Shown: positions 30,476 to 37,353 of the stretch, piece after piece | Position numbering within the stretch: position 1 is the first letter of the stretch | How the letters are laid out: each line of letters begins with the position of its first letter | DNA from: a virus | DNA: 37,503 bases | Reading direction: 5' to 3' (one strand) | IMG/VR virus record: IMGVR_UViG_3300005556_000003 | Span: 1-37,503 of that record | Position numbers and translations under genes: made by a program | Notes under the pieces: generated by a model | Told to the model about the DNA's origin: nothing | Seen by the model: only the letters and a program-made list of their open reading frames with translations | Database searches by the model: none

Positions 30476-31126
30476 TCAGGTCATGGCCAACTCAGCGCAG
30501 CCAACCGCGCATGAACGATTACCCGTGGGCCCTAGCGCGCACCACCGGCAATATTCACAGTTTTGAGCTAGTTCGGCGTTACGCGACTCAAATCTGTGTA
30601 ATAGCTGTTGGGCACATTCCAGGCTGCGATCAAATTTGAGTCGATAAGATTTCGCATAGTTCAGGTCCACATAACATTCCACGATGGCGATCTCCGCAAC
30701 CTGGTAGCGTTGGCAAAGCGCCACGGTATAGAAGCGTTGGGCGATTCGATAATCGCGTTCGTGGCCGGTTTTCCAATTAATGGCGGTAATCCCCTCAGCT
30801 GATTCCAGCACAAAATCCGGCATGCAGCTAATAATGGTTTCGCCAAGCTGCGCAGGAATTTCTTCTTCAGCTAACAATAGTTCGCCGCCAATCTCCTGGG
30901 CGCAATTTGCCGCACGAATTACCGCTTTGCGATATGACCGGGGCACCTCGGCAAAGGGGAAAATCCCGGTTAAAACCCCGAAGATGTAATGATGAATGCG
31001 AGTTCCTCTCTGCGCGGCCGGACCACTAACGGGTTGGCGTTCGAAGTGAATGCATTGTTCCAGACATACCGAAAGGGAAGGAAAATGTTCCGGAAGCGCC
31101 AATTTTGGATCAGCTGCAATCTCCAT
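30476..31126 (-). CDS. RecB/Cas4-like nuclease domain with altered active site
   Basis: A 216 aa protein. RGTRIHHYI (40-48) is the first motif of RecB/Cas4-type PD-(D/E)XK nucleases, CMPDFVLES (101-109) supplies the Asp, and ITAINWKTG (113-121) is the motif usually written xxDyKTG, here with Asn in place of Asp/Glu. QRFYTVALCQRY (130-141) matches the following helix. C190, C193, C196, C206 and C210 suggest a Cas4-like 4Fe-4S cluster. The Asn could make it inactive or change metal use. It neighbours ERF and the small nuclease, which favours a DNA end-processing role. Confidence 0.65.
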   Translation of the reverse strand: MEIAADPKLALPEHFPSLSVCLEQCIHFERQPVSGPAAQRGTRIHHYIFGVLTGIFPFAEVPRSYRKAVIRAANCAQEIGGELLLAEEEIPAQLGETIISCMPDFVLESAEGITAINWKTGHERDYRIAQRFYTVALCQRYQVAEIAIVECYVDLNYAKSYRLKFDRSLECAQQLLHRFESRNAELAQNCEYCRWCALGPTGNRSCAVGCAELAMT

Positions 31127-31129
31127 AGG

Positions 31130-32101
31130 TCAGGTGCGTAAATCTGGATGATATTGCTTTGCACTGAGTTTGTAAGTGGAGGCTACAGCAGCTCGGGCGG
31201 TTGTAATTGTCGGTGCAACGCGTAAAAAATAAGTTCTAAAACTGCCATCATTCTCCGGAGTCCCATTGATGACCTCCACCACTCTAAGGTCTTCGTCTCC
31301 AGGTTGCACTTTATTCCAAAGTTTACCGAAATCGTCTTCATGCATCAGCACCGCGCCGCCTTCCCGGATATAACGTTCTTTACCGAACTTCTCGATCATG
31401 ACCCGACGCACCTCGACATTGCGTTCAGCATCAATCAGGGCTGGCGTCATGCGCTCGGGATGTTCAATCATCCAGTCCTGAACCCGGACACCGTGTATAC
31501 AATAGATCTTCCAGCCATCCCGATAGGCAATTGCCGGACCCGCATCGTTATGCAACCTGAGCCGAGCGTCCTGATGGATCTGGGAGGGTCGATCCTGGAT
31601 AATACAGGCTTCACTGTAGGGCGCCCACCAGCCGCAAACTTTCGCCAGATCGATCAGCGGCACCAGTTTAGCGCATTCCTGGGTGCCCAGTTCGTTTAAG
31701 AGAAAATCGTACATCACTAACCAGCTCGATTCGTGACAGCCAAAGGCCATCTCGTTGACGCAGCCCGCGGCTGATTTACGCAGTTGGGGCGTTAAGTTGG
31801 CTTCAAGGTAAGGATCAAGCTCTTCTTGAGTGATAATCTCAGCCTGCCCACCCAGGTAGCGGTCCCACTTGAGGGATTGCTGTGCATAGGCTTCCTTGAA
31901 AATTGCCGCAGCAAATGCCGCCGATTTCGGACTCTTAAATACCGAGAACCTTTTCGGTTCAGGATAACCGCATATCGCATAATCGGCTTTAATAGCGGCA
32001 ATGGACTCTTTAACGTCAATTTCGTCTGTATTGAGCGCGATTTTGATCCAGCGCTCAATGTAGGTCGCAAAAACTGCTTCCTGTTCTTTAGACAATGTCA
32101 T
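31130..32101 (-). CDS. DUF6745 protein
   Basis: A 323 aa protein. The part from about 165 to 260 has the features of DUF6745: WAPYSEACIIQDRPSQIH, RLHNDAGPAIAYRDGW, IHGVRVQDWMIEHPE and DAERNVEVRRVMIEKFG. The function of DUF6745 is unknown; it occurs in phages and in bacterial leucine-rich-repeat proteins. Its small neighbour (32119-32475) is a usual companion. It begins 17 bases after the companion's stop. Length is normal. No SD. Confidence 0.7.
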   Translation of the reverse strand: MTLSKEQEAVFATYIERWIKIALNTDEIDVKESIAAIKADYAICGYPEPKRFSVFKSPKSAAFAAAIFKEAYAQQSLKWDRYLGGQAEIITQEELDPYLEANLTPQLRKSAAGCVNEMAFGCHESSWLVMYDFLLNELGTQECAKLVPLIDLAKVCGWWAPYSEACIIQDRPSQIHQDARLRLHNDAGPAIAYRDGWKIYCIHGVRVQDWMIEHPERMTPALIDAERNVEVRRVMIEKFGKERYIREGGAVLMHEDDFGKLWNKVQPGDEDLRVVEVINGTPENDGSFRTYFLRVAPTITTARAAVASTYKLSAKQYHPDLRT

Positions 32102-32118
32102 GGAGCCAGTGCGCGCCC

Positions 32119-32475
32119 CTAGTCAGCAACTCTTTGCGGAAGAGCGCTCGGTCGGTACTCATACTGGCGCAACACCTTGTAGATGCGACCCCCAGGGGGT
32201 TGGACCGTAGTGTGTTCGGGATGTTCAAGCAGTGCCAAGGCGCCCGAATCATTAAGTGCCTGGGCAATCTCGACGTAGCTGACCAGCTCGGCCCCTTTGG
32301 CGAGTTCGTATCTGCTCACCCCGGACCCGTGCAGCACATGATGGTGACCGCTCGATTCACCGTAAGCCAGCACGGTCCGGCCAGTCTCGACCAAGCGAGC
32401 GCCCTGGGGCAACTTAGTCACTTCGAGCAAGCCGATGTCGCCTTGGTAAAGTTGCAATTGCTTGTGCTTTTTCAT
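32119..32475 (-). CDS. Companion of DUF6745 (QGDxxL...GHHH type)
   Basis: A 118 aa protein starting at ATG 32475, chosen for the ATGA overlap with the previous gene. LYQGDIGLLEV then LPQGARLVETGRTVLAYGESSGHHH (shortened: QGD at 10-12, LAYGE at about 36-40, GHHH at about 43-46) is a small beta-rich family regularly found next to DUF6745. The His cluster may bind metal. Function unknown. Confidence 0.65.
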   Translation of the reverse strand: MKKHKQLQLYQGDIGLLEVTKLPQGARLVETGRTVLAYGESSGHHHVLHGSGVSRYELAKGAELVSYVEIAQALNDSGALALLEHPEHTTVQPPGGRIYKVLRQYEYRPSALPQRVAD

Positions 32476-32720
32476 CGCGTGATCAGTCGAGCCAATTGTG
32501 CAATTTGCTCTTGGTTGAGGGTTTTGAGGCAAGCCAACTGGTGGCTGCCGATCGGGAAAATTGTGTCTAAGGTATTTTTGGCAAACAGCAGCTGGTTTGG
32601 GCTGCTGCCTGCATTGCTGACAAAAGGCAGCAGAGCCCAAGCGTGCGCTGGCGTGCTGATGGTGGGTTGGCCGGATAAGGGTGCCGGCTCATACTCAAAT
32701 CGCGGGCCTTCTGGAATCAT
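32472..32720 (-). CDS. Hypothetical 82 aa protein
   Basis: Overlaps the ERF stop (32717-32720) and the next start (32472-32475) by 4 bases each, so it belongs to a coupled run. Pro-rich first third, then helices (LNQEQIAQLARLITR). No motif recognised. Confidence 0.6.
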   Translation of the reverse strand: MIPEGPRFEYEPAPLSGQPTISTPAHAWALLPFVSNAGSSPNQLLFAKNTLDTIFPIGSHQLACLKTLNQEQIAQLARLITR

Positions 32721-33451
32721 CTGATTGAAAGAAGTTCAAAATAGTTGGGCTTTTTGCCGTGTTTAGCGCTGATCTCGCAATCGCAATCATTATGCCGCAA
32801 CATCTCCTTACCCAGTTCAGCGTTGCGCGTATACAAGCGTTTGCCCTCAAGATAACCGCTGGTCCAGACCGTGCCCGAATCGTCGGTAGTCTGGGTGACG
32901 TTCTCCAGGACTCCCTCTAACATACCATTTTCAGGAGGTTCGGTCGGTTCAGACTCCACAGCCGCTGCTTTGACTGCAGCTTTAACTTTCTCGAAGGGTT
33001 TCCAGGCTGGAGGGAGCTTGTTTAGGTCTTTTTTGGTTGTGGATACAATTCCTGAAGCAACGTTGCCGTCGTCGTCCTCTGGAGCGATGGCAAGTAAAGA
33101 TTGAATGCTGTAACGACGCCCGTACGTAATCGCTCCGCCAACTGGCTGTGGGGCGAGTTGCGCTGGCACAAGGCTAAGAAGGTTTCGTACCCATTCACCA
33201 CTCGGTAAATGCAGGAGTAACGTCTCAATCGAGACTGCAGCCTGTTCAATGTTTGCACCTTGAATCAGGAGTATTTCATGTTTGCGCAAGGCTGGCAATG
33301 CCGCGTCGAACACAGTCGAGAGATCGGCGTATTTGCTTTTGTGAAAATCGTTCGAACTGGTTTTTTTAACCGGCTCGATTTCTCCCTGAACGGCAAAAAG
33401 GGCCTTCAGGAGTTCACCACGCTGGGGGCTGAATTCAATGCATGCGTTCAT
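32717..33451 (-). CDS. erf: ERF-family single-strand annealing protein
   Basis: A 244 aa protein. HKSKYADLSTVFDAALPALRKH (about 37-58, shortened to its core KYADL...ALRK) and GGAITYGRRYSIQSLLAIAPEDDDGN (about 103-128, core AITYGRRY and EDDDGN) are the standard ERF signature. The family binds single-stranded DNA and anneals complementary strands in phage recombination and in circularising or repairing genomes. The C-terminal half is a Pro/Glu linker with a small basic domain. It follows a promoter-like region of 83 bases. Both nucleases lie downstream. High confidence for the family. Confidence 0.88.
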   Translation of the reverse strand: MNACIEFSPQRGELLKALFAVQGEIEPVKKTSSNDFHKSKYADLSTVFDAALPALRKHEILLIQGANIEQAAVSIETLLLHLPSGEWVRNLLSLVPAQLAPQPVGGAITYGRRYSIQSLLAIAPEDDDGNVASGIVSTTKKDLNKLPPAWKPFEKVKAAVKAAAVESEPTEPPENGMLEGVLENVTQTTDDSGTVWTSGYLEGKRLYTRNAELGKEMLRHNDCDCEISAKHGKKPNYFELLSIR

Positions 33452-33459
33452 ATTTATTT

Positions 33460-33489
33460 TTTACACTTCAAATATCACAGTGATATCAA
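33460..33489 (-). promoter_or_regulatory. Promoter/operator candidate before erf
   Basis: On the minus strand TTGATA (33489-33484), 18 bp, TGTAAA (33465-33460) precede the ERF ATG (33451). The 15 bp palindrome ATATCACAGTGATAT (33472-33486) overlaps the -35 box and spacer. Its centre TCACAGTGA (33475-33483) is the complement of the palindrome in the promoter at 36585. A repressor site is the likeliest meaning. Confidence 0.5.
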
Positions 33490-33534
33490 TTCTTTGTGGA
33501 CTTTTTTCAAGAATAAAGGGGCCCTTTTGCTAAT

Positions 33535-33747
33535 TTATTTCTGACCGAAGGGTGGATGATTGGCCAGATGTTCCAGGGTTTGCTCAAAGGGTGACGGCGA
33601 AGAAGAAGAGCCAATACTGGTAACCGCGCTGTTACACGCTGAACATTCCGCTATGTGCGGAGCCCAGACTTTTCCGCATTTTGGGCAAATCCAGCCGGTT
33701 GGACCCATAAAAAGTTCCGAATTGGCAGCAAAATAAGTCAAGTTCAT
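33535..33747 (-). CDS. Small zinc-ribbon protein
   Basis: A 70 aa protein. WICPKCGKVWAPHIAECSAC (18-37) holds two Cys pairs, CPKC and CSAC, for one zinc ion. The C-terminus is Ser/Pro rich and ends in HPPFGQK. Such ribbons are common in phage early regions and in bacteria. Binding partner unknown. It is the last gene before the erf promoter gap. Confidence 0.7.
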   Translation of the reverse strand: MNLTYFAANSELFMGPTGWICPKCGKVWAPHIAECSACNSAVTSIGSSSSPSPFEQTLEHLANHPPFGQK

Positions 33748-33759
33748 GAGCGAGCTTTG

Positions 33760-33936
33760 CTAGCAAGAGGGTTCGGTTACGCAAAAAACGCGAGCGCACT
33801 TTTCGCAATAGACCACTTCTGGTTGAGGCGGGCTGGTCGTCCAGCAGATCGTCCAGCAATCCGGACAGTAAAACTTGGAGATCAACTCCTCCGCAGAGGG
33901 TTCGGGTTCAGTAGTTTTCCAATGGTCGTAACTCAT
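33760..33936 (-). CDS. Second small zinc-binding protein
   Basis: ATG 33936 to TAG 33760, 58 aa. It has FYCPDCWTICW (22-32) and VYCEKCARVFC (42-52), two Cys pairs in ribbon-like knuckles. The overlapping frame 33632-33859 on the same strand lacks such motifs. It precedes the zinc ribbon 33535-33747 by 12 bases. Function unknown. Confidence 0.65.
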   Translation of the reverse strand: MSYDHWKTTEPEPSAEELISKFYCPDCWTICWTTSPPQPEVVYCEKCARVFCVTEPSC

Positions 33937-33962
33937 AGCGGGTTGACTGATTTGGGTTGGTG

Positions 33963-34169
33963 TTAGTCTTCATCCCACAATTCTTCTAATCGTTGTTTGC
34001 GGGCCAGCTCCTCGAGCTGGTCGCTTAGCTCATCAAGACGCTCTGTCAGCGAGGGTGCGGCCAGCTCATCGGCACTGGGAGTCAGGCTATAAGCACGCAT
34101 CGGCACATCAGGCTCTGCGCAACCAGCTGCGCTCAAGAGGAGCTCGGCGATCAATAGCAGCTTCCTCAT
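33963..34169 (-). CDS. Small lipoprotein candidate
   Basis: A 68 aa protein. MRKLLLIAELLLSAAGC has a basic start, a hydrophobic core and a lipobox-like SAAGC with Cys17. The mature part is acidic and helical (DELAAPSLTERLDELSDQLEEL). A phage lipoprotein expressed from an early operon could act in superinfection exclusion, or it could be an outer-membrane spanin. The lipobox is not ideal (Ala at -3). It starts 1 base after the previous stop. Confidence 0.55.
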   Translation of the reverse strand: MRKLLLIAELLLSAAGCAEPDVPMRAYSLTPSADELAAPSLTERLDELSDQLEELARKQRLEELWDED

Positions 34170-34376
34170 TTAGTTCTTGCCTACCTGGAGATTTTGATTG
34201 GCCAGTTGATGCAGGGCCATGAGCGCGGTGGTCATCATGACAATAGCCACCTTGAGATCTTCCTGCCGGACATTCTCGGCCGGGTTGGCGGCAATCTTGC
34301 TGACAATATCTTTGAGTACACTCACCGAAGCATTCAGGTCCAGATTGGCCTTGTCGATGTCCAGGTTTAATTTCAT
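34170..34376 (-). CDS. Hypothetical helical protein
   Basis: A 68 aa protein from ATG 34376, chosen for the ATGA overlap with the gene upstream. It is a helical protein with a hydrophobic, amphipathic pattern (NLDLNASVSVLKDIVSKI, LKVAIVMMTTALMALHQLANQ). No family recognised; perhaps a small coiled coil. Confidence 0.6.
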   Translation of the reverse strand: MKLNLDIDKANLDLNASVSVLKDIVSKIAANPAENVRQEDLKVAIVMMTTALMALHQLANQNLQVGKN

Positions 34377-34603
34377 GACTGGACGCGCACACTGGCCACC
34401 TCTGCGGCTAAGCACTCGGGCTGTGGCTGGACCAGCGCTTGCATTCTTAATTCAAAGGCGAGGGAACGCTGATGAATCTTTGCTAATTCAAGCGCATGCT
34501 CAATGGCTTGCAGATAACCGCGGACAAAGGCGTTTTCCTGATGCTGCTGACATTCAGCCACGCGACCATTTAGTTGATTAATCAGGTTGTTGAACTGTTC
34601 CAT
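34373..34603 (-). CDS. Hypothetical helical protein
   Basis: A 76 aa protein with a long helix (FNNLINQLNGRVAECQQHQE and following EHALELAKIHQRSL). Overlaps the next gene by 4 bases. No motif recognised. Confidence 0.6.
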   Translation of the reverse strand: MEQFNNLINQLNGRVAECQQHQENAFVRGYLQAIEHALELAKIHQRSLAFELRMQALVQPQPECLAAEVASVRVQS

Positions 34604-34618
34604 AAAGGTGAGCGTTAA

Positions 34619-34792
34619 TTAGTTAAAGGGGTTTTGGTTTTTAGTGATCGCCAGCCAATACCTGGCTGGCATTAAGCCACGGGCGCCGTTGGCTAAAACA
34701 TAATCGAGGAACCCTCCGCGGACTTCTTGAGCTTTGCAGACTTTCAGCCATTTACCGGCCGACTTAATGTAGTAAGTTTTTTTCAGCGCCAT
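34619..34792 (-). CDS. Small basic protein
   Basis: ATG 34792 to TAA 34619, 57 aa. Basic and aromatic (MALKKTYYIKSAGKWLKVCK) with a helical end. It fills the gap between two other small genes (6 and 15 bases away). No SD or known motif. Confidence 0.5.
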   Translation of the reverse strand: MALKKTYYIKSAGKWLKVCKAQEVRGGFLDYVLANGARGLMPARYWLAITKNQNPFN

Positions 34793-34798
34793 AATGTT

Positions 34799-34999
34799 TC
34801 AATGGTTAAAAGGATCTTCCTGCGGGTGCAGATGACAGATGGCCCAGAGGTCAAAATCAAATATCTGGACCAGGCGCGCACCCCGTTTAGCACAGGCCGC
34901 GGCCGCCTCTTTTTCCACGTCCAGCCAGCCGGAGCTTGGCACCAGGAAGGCGAAGTACTCGCCGTTCGGCCTCTGGATTTCCACAAAGTAAGTGTTCAT
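34799..34999 (-). CDS. Hypothetical 66 aa protein
   Basis: An alpha/beta fragment (TYFVEIQRPNGEYFAFLVPS, EKEAAAACAKRGARLVQIFDF), starting 2 bases after the preceding stop. It may be a small ferredoxin-like fold. No family recognised. Confidence 0.6.
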   Translation of the reverse strand: MNTYFVEIQRPNGEYFAFLVPSSGWLDVEKEAAAACAKRGARLVQIFDFDLWAICHLHPQEDPFNH

Positions 35000-35001
35000 T
35001 T

Positions 35002-35328
35002 TCAGGCGTCCTCCAGCTGATCGGCAAAGTAGCTCTCCAGCGCCTCGTTCTGCTCATGCGCCTCCAGCCATGCTTTTGCCTCAGTTTCGCTCAGCACAAT
35101 GAGATCGCGACCACCGCAGCTGCCGTGGTTTCCATAGCTTCGGCTGTACTTGCTCTGAGCGCCCCCCTGGCCGACAAGGAACCAGGTACCTTTTGAGGTG
35201 CGATAGAGAATTTCCCAGCAGAATTTAAAGTCGCTCGTGGGATAATTATTGCACCACTGGGCGACTTCGGTCGCCGTGGCGGTATTATAACGTTTACCGT
35301 CGATGATTTTGAGGAATGGTTTGTTCAT
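35002..35328 (-). CDS. Conserved small phage/plasmid protein
   Basis: A 108 aa protein. KIIDGKRYNTATATEVA (7-23), WEILYRTSKGTWFLVGQGG (38-56), SKYSRS and a final ETEAKAWLEAHEQNEA are the marks of a widely found small protein (often in phages, plasmids and bacterial genomes) whose function is unknown. No SD before the ATG. Confidence 0.7.
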   Translation of the reverse strand: MNKPFLKIIDGKRYNTATATEVAQWCNNYPTSDFKFCWEILYRTSKGTWFLVGQGGAQSKYSRSYGNHGSCGGRDLIVLSETEAKAWLEAHEQNEALESYFADQLEDA

Positions 35329-35367
35329 TTAAATAGTTTTTTAGTTATGATCAGGTTAATTAGTTAG

Positions 35368-35544
35368 TTAGAAGTCTTTCAGGGTAGCGATCCAGGACAA
35401 TTCCGGAACCTGGCAAATAACCAGCTCATCCAGCCCTGGAAAAGCGACCAGCAGTGCGTTTTCGCTCTCCGGGCGCATCACCAGGCCGAGTCCTAAAACC
35501 GGATCAGCCACGATATCGCCTGCAGCCAGCTGTGTTTTACTCAT
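35368..35544 (-). CDS. Hypothetical 58 aa protein
   Basis: ATG 35544, in an ATGA overlap with the preceding gene. It is a small beta-rich protein (LAAGDIVADPVLGLGLVMRP) like the barrel-forming small proteins of early phage operons. No family recognised. Confidence 0.55.
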   Translation of the reverse strand: MSKTQLAAGDIVADPVLGLGLVMRPESENALLVAFPGLDELVICQVPELSWIATLKDF

Positions 35545-35753
35545 AGCGCGTTGTCGGTGACTTCCTTTAATAGGCTGAAATCTTGGCAAAGTTTTCTAGC
35601 GGCCTGCTGCTCTTTTAAAATAAGCCGATAAATCTTTTTCCGAGCCGCTCTCCGCGCGCGCGTGAACGGCTTAAGTTTTTTGTGGACCGCGCGCAAAACT
35701 TCCAGATTCGATGCCCAAAGCGCTCCGCCCAGTCGACAATAGGTTCCGGACAT
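35541..35753 (-). CDS. Basic helical protein
   Basis: A 70 aa protein with strong positive charge (KKLKPFTRARRAARKKIYRL). AAGGAG ends 8 nt before the ATG, one of the few clear SDs in the window. The composition suggests nucleic-acid binding. Unknown family. Confidence 0.6.
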   Translation of the reverse strand: MSGTYCRLGGALWASNLEVLRAVHKKLKPFTRARRAARKKIYRLILKEQQAARKLCQDFSLLKEVTDNAL

Positions 35754-35783
35754 TTTTAATTCTCCTTTTGGTCCCTCTGGAGA

Positions 35784-36527
35784 TTACTTGCGGGAATAGC
35801 CTTGGTGGCCGGCGGCACGCAAAGCAGAAAGGGCTTTGGCCGCAACACTGCCTTTGGCTTGGCCACCATGGAGCAACAGCGCAAAGTTATCGGCCTGCTC
35901 ATAGGCGTGGCGATCGTCGTGATCGATTTCCAGATCCAAAGCGGCCGCCTCTGCTTGACTATAGACCACCTTGGCGCGTTTAAACCCATTGATCGCAGGG
36001 TCAAACTTGCCGCCTTCGGATGCCGTCAAAACCAGATTGGCCGGAATCTGGTCAACCTGGCGCTTCCAGAAATGAATCGATTTAGTGTAGGCGTAAAATT
36101 TTATCGTGGACCGCTCTCGGGCGACATCGCACCAGGCCAGAAAATAGGCTGCGCTGAAGAAATCTCCCGATACATGAATCCGCACAATGCTGGCTTGGGC
36201 AGGTAAAGAGGCCAGCAACAATTCTTTGGCCGAGTGCCGGTCGAGTCCTGTAAGCAAATCGAAGTTATGCCAGCGCGCCAGTCGCACGGTAGGGTAAGCG
36301 GCTTCCTCGCTGGCGGCAAAGCATCTGAAAGATTGCTCGGCACCATCGGTGAGTTTGCCGCTAAAGCGATCGGCGCGCGCCAGACACGCGTGCGCGCCCG
36401 GACAGGTCCAGCCCGCGGGCAGGCTGAAAGTATAGATCTCTTTGGCCAGTTTCGCGTTGCCGCGGCCGAATTTGAGCAAAATGTTATTCATTTGTGATTG
36501 CGGTAGTTTTGCAGCAACCGTTGTCAT
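35784..36527 (-). CDS. GP88-family protein
   Basis: A 247 aa protein. RGNAKLAKEIYTFSLPAGWTCPGA (about 22-45, key residues GNAKLAK and LPAG..CPGA), FRCFAASEEAAYPTVR (67-82), VRIHVSGDFFSAAYFLAW (114-131) and FYAYTKSIHFW (about 143-153) match the GP88 family of phages. The family's function is unknown; the conserved Cys residues suggest metal or Fe-S binding. It is the first large gene behind the strongest promoter of the early block. Start 36527 was kept; Met13 (36491) is possible and is closer to family starts. Confidence 0.8.
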   Translation of the reverse strand: MTTVAAKLPQSQMNNILLKFGRGNAKLAKEIYTFSLPAGWTCPGAHACLARADRFSGKLTDGAEQSFRCFAASEEAAYPTVRLARWHNFDLLTGLDRHSAKELLLASLPAQASIVRIHVSGDFFSAAYFLAWCDVARERSTIKFYAYTKSIHFWKRQVDQIPANLVLTASEGGKFDPAINGFKRAKVVYSQAEAAALDLEIDHDDRHAYEQADNFALLLHGGQAKGSVAAKALSALRAAGHQGYSRK

Positions 36528-36529
36528 AG

Positions 36530-36577
36530 TTATTTGATCTTGTGTTCGAGCTCATCGATTAATTCAGGTTTATTCAT
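36530..36577 (-). CDS. 15-codon leader peptide candidate
   Basis: ATG 36577 to TAA 36530 encodes MNKPELIDELEHKIK, ending 2 bases before the GP88 ATG. The ATG lies 7 nt after the -10 box of the promoter at 36585-36613, so the mRNA would begin at or next to the start codon (leaderless). It could couple translation into GP88. Weak evidence because of length. Confidence 0.35.
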   Translation of the reverse strand: MNKPELIDELEHKIK

Positions 36578-36584
36578 CGCTTCC

Positions 36585-36613
36585 AAAGTAGCATCACTGT
36601 GAAAACATGTCAA
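36585..36613 (-). promoter_or_regulatory. Early leftward promoter with operator
   Basis: On the minus strand TTGACA (36613-36608), 17 bp, TACTTT (36590-36585): -35 6/6, -10 4/6 to consensus. The spacer contains the palindrome TCACTGTGA (36594-36602), also seen before erf. It would drive the long early operon from the GP88 gene leftward. Confidence 0.7.
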
Positions 36614-36676
36614 GAGCTTTTTCGTTCAGGTTTGTTTTGACCAGGAGTGCTTGGACAATTTTAGGCTGGGGGGGCC

Positions 36677-36886
36677 ATGAGTGCTCCTTATCCCGAATTC
36701 AGCTGGCCAGCCTGGTATCGTTTTACACCCCCGGCGCCAGCCCCAAAAGCCATTTTACCTCCAGGGTTGGTCGGTTATCGCGCCCGCAAACTCGCTCAGT
36801 TGCGCGAAGCCTGGCGCGACCGCTGCCAATTTAGCGCTTGTCACCTGAGCGACTTTGACCAAATATGCCGACAAGCTGTCAGTTAG
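36677..36886 (+). CDS. Hypothetical divergent protein
   Basis: A 69 aa rightward protein diverging from the early operon. It is rich in Trp, Pro and Tyr at the start (YPEFSWPAWYRFTPP) and helical and basic at the end (LAQLREAWRDRCQ). A seven-G run lies 6 nt before its ATG and could serve as SD. The minus-strand frame in the same place is less natural. No family recognised. Confidence 0.45.
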   Translation: MSAPYPEFSWPAWYRFTPPAPAPKAILPPGLVGYRARKLAQLREAWRDRCQFSACHLSDFDQICRQAVS

Positions 36887-37187
36887 GAGAGTTCCTGGTT
36901 CAAAGGCGCCGTGTTTTACCTTTGCTGACTTACCTCTGGTCTCTTCCGACACAGCCCCAATACCCCAGACATAGCGATTTTGAGAAGAATCTCTGGTCCA
37001 CGATTACTGACCGAAAGTCGAATCTTAACTCGCGCACAATCCCAGGTATGATGAGAATGAGTGTCACCCTCACGGAATTGTGCCGGGCGCCAGGAATAGT
37101 TCCAGAGCTTTAAAGGCTTCTCTATCAGCACCTTATACCTTTTTGTCCCGCCATCCGGTCTGGTCTCTCTTGTCGAAGTCTACTATT

Positions 37188-37205
37188 AGAGTACTTCTGT
37201 ACTCT
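37188..37205. repeat. Hairpin, 7 bp arms
   Basis: AGAGTAC (37188-37194), loop TTCT, GTACTCT (37199-37205). No T-run follows, so a simple terminator is unlikely. Confidence 0.6.
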
Positions 37206-37262
37206 CACTTCTCTGCCCCACTTCGCATACGCGTGCATTTGTCCAAAGTAGATGTGCCGACT

Positions 37263-37287
37263 TAAGTGGTTCTGCACCAACCACTTA
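37263..37287. repeat. Hairpin, 9 bp arms
   Basis: TAAGTGGTT (37263-37271), loop CTGCACC, AACCACTTA (37279-37287): a perfect 9 bp stem, 58 bases after the previous hairpin. Confidence 0.65.
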
Positions 37288-37323
37288 CACACGCGCTTCA
37301 GGGGTGGAAAGCAGGTCTGAAAA

Positions 37324-37353
37324 CGCCCTTTAGAGCGCCAGCGCCCTTTAGAG
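37324..37353. repeat. 12 bp direct repeat
   Basis: CGCCCTTTAGAG occurs exactly at 37324-37335 and 37342-37353, start to start 18 bp, the same spacing as in the 26785-27394 array but with another core. Confidence 0.6.

Noticed and set aside
33632-33859. Leftward 75 aa frame between the zinc proteins
   Set aside because: Overlaps two better genes (33535-33747, 33760-33936), both with Cys-pair motifs.
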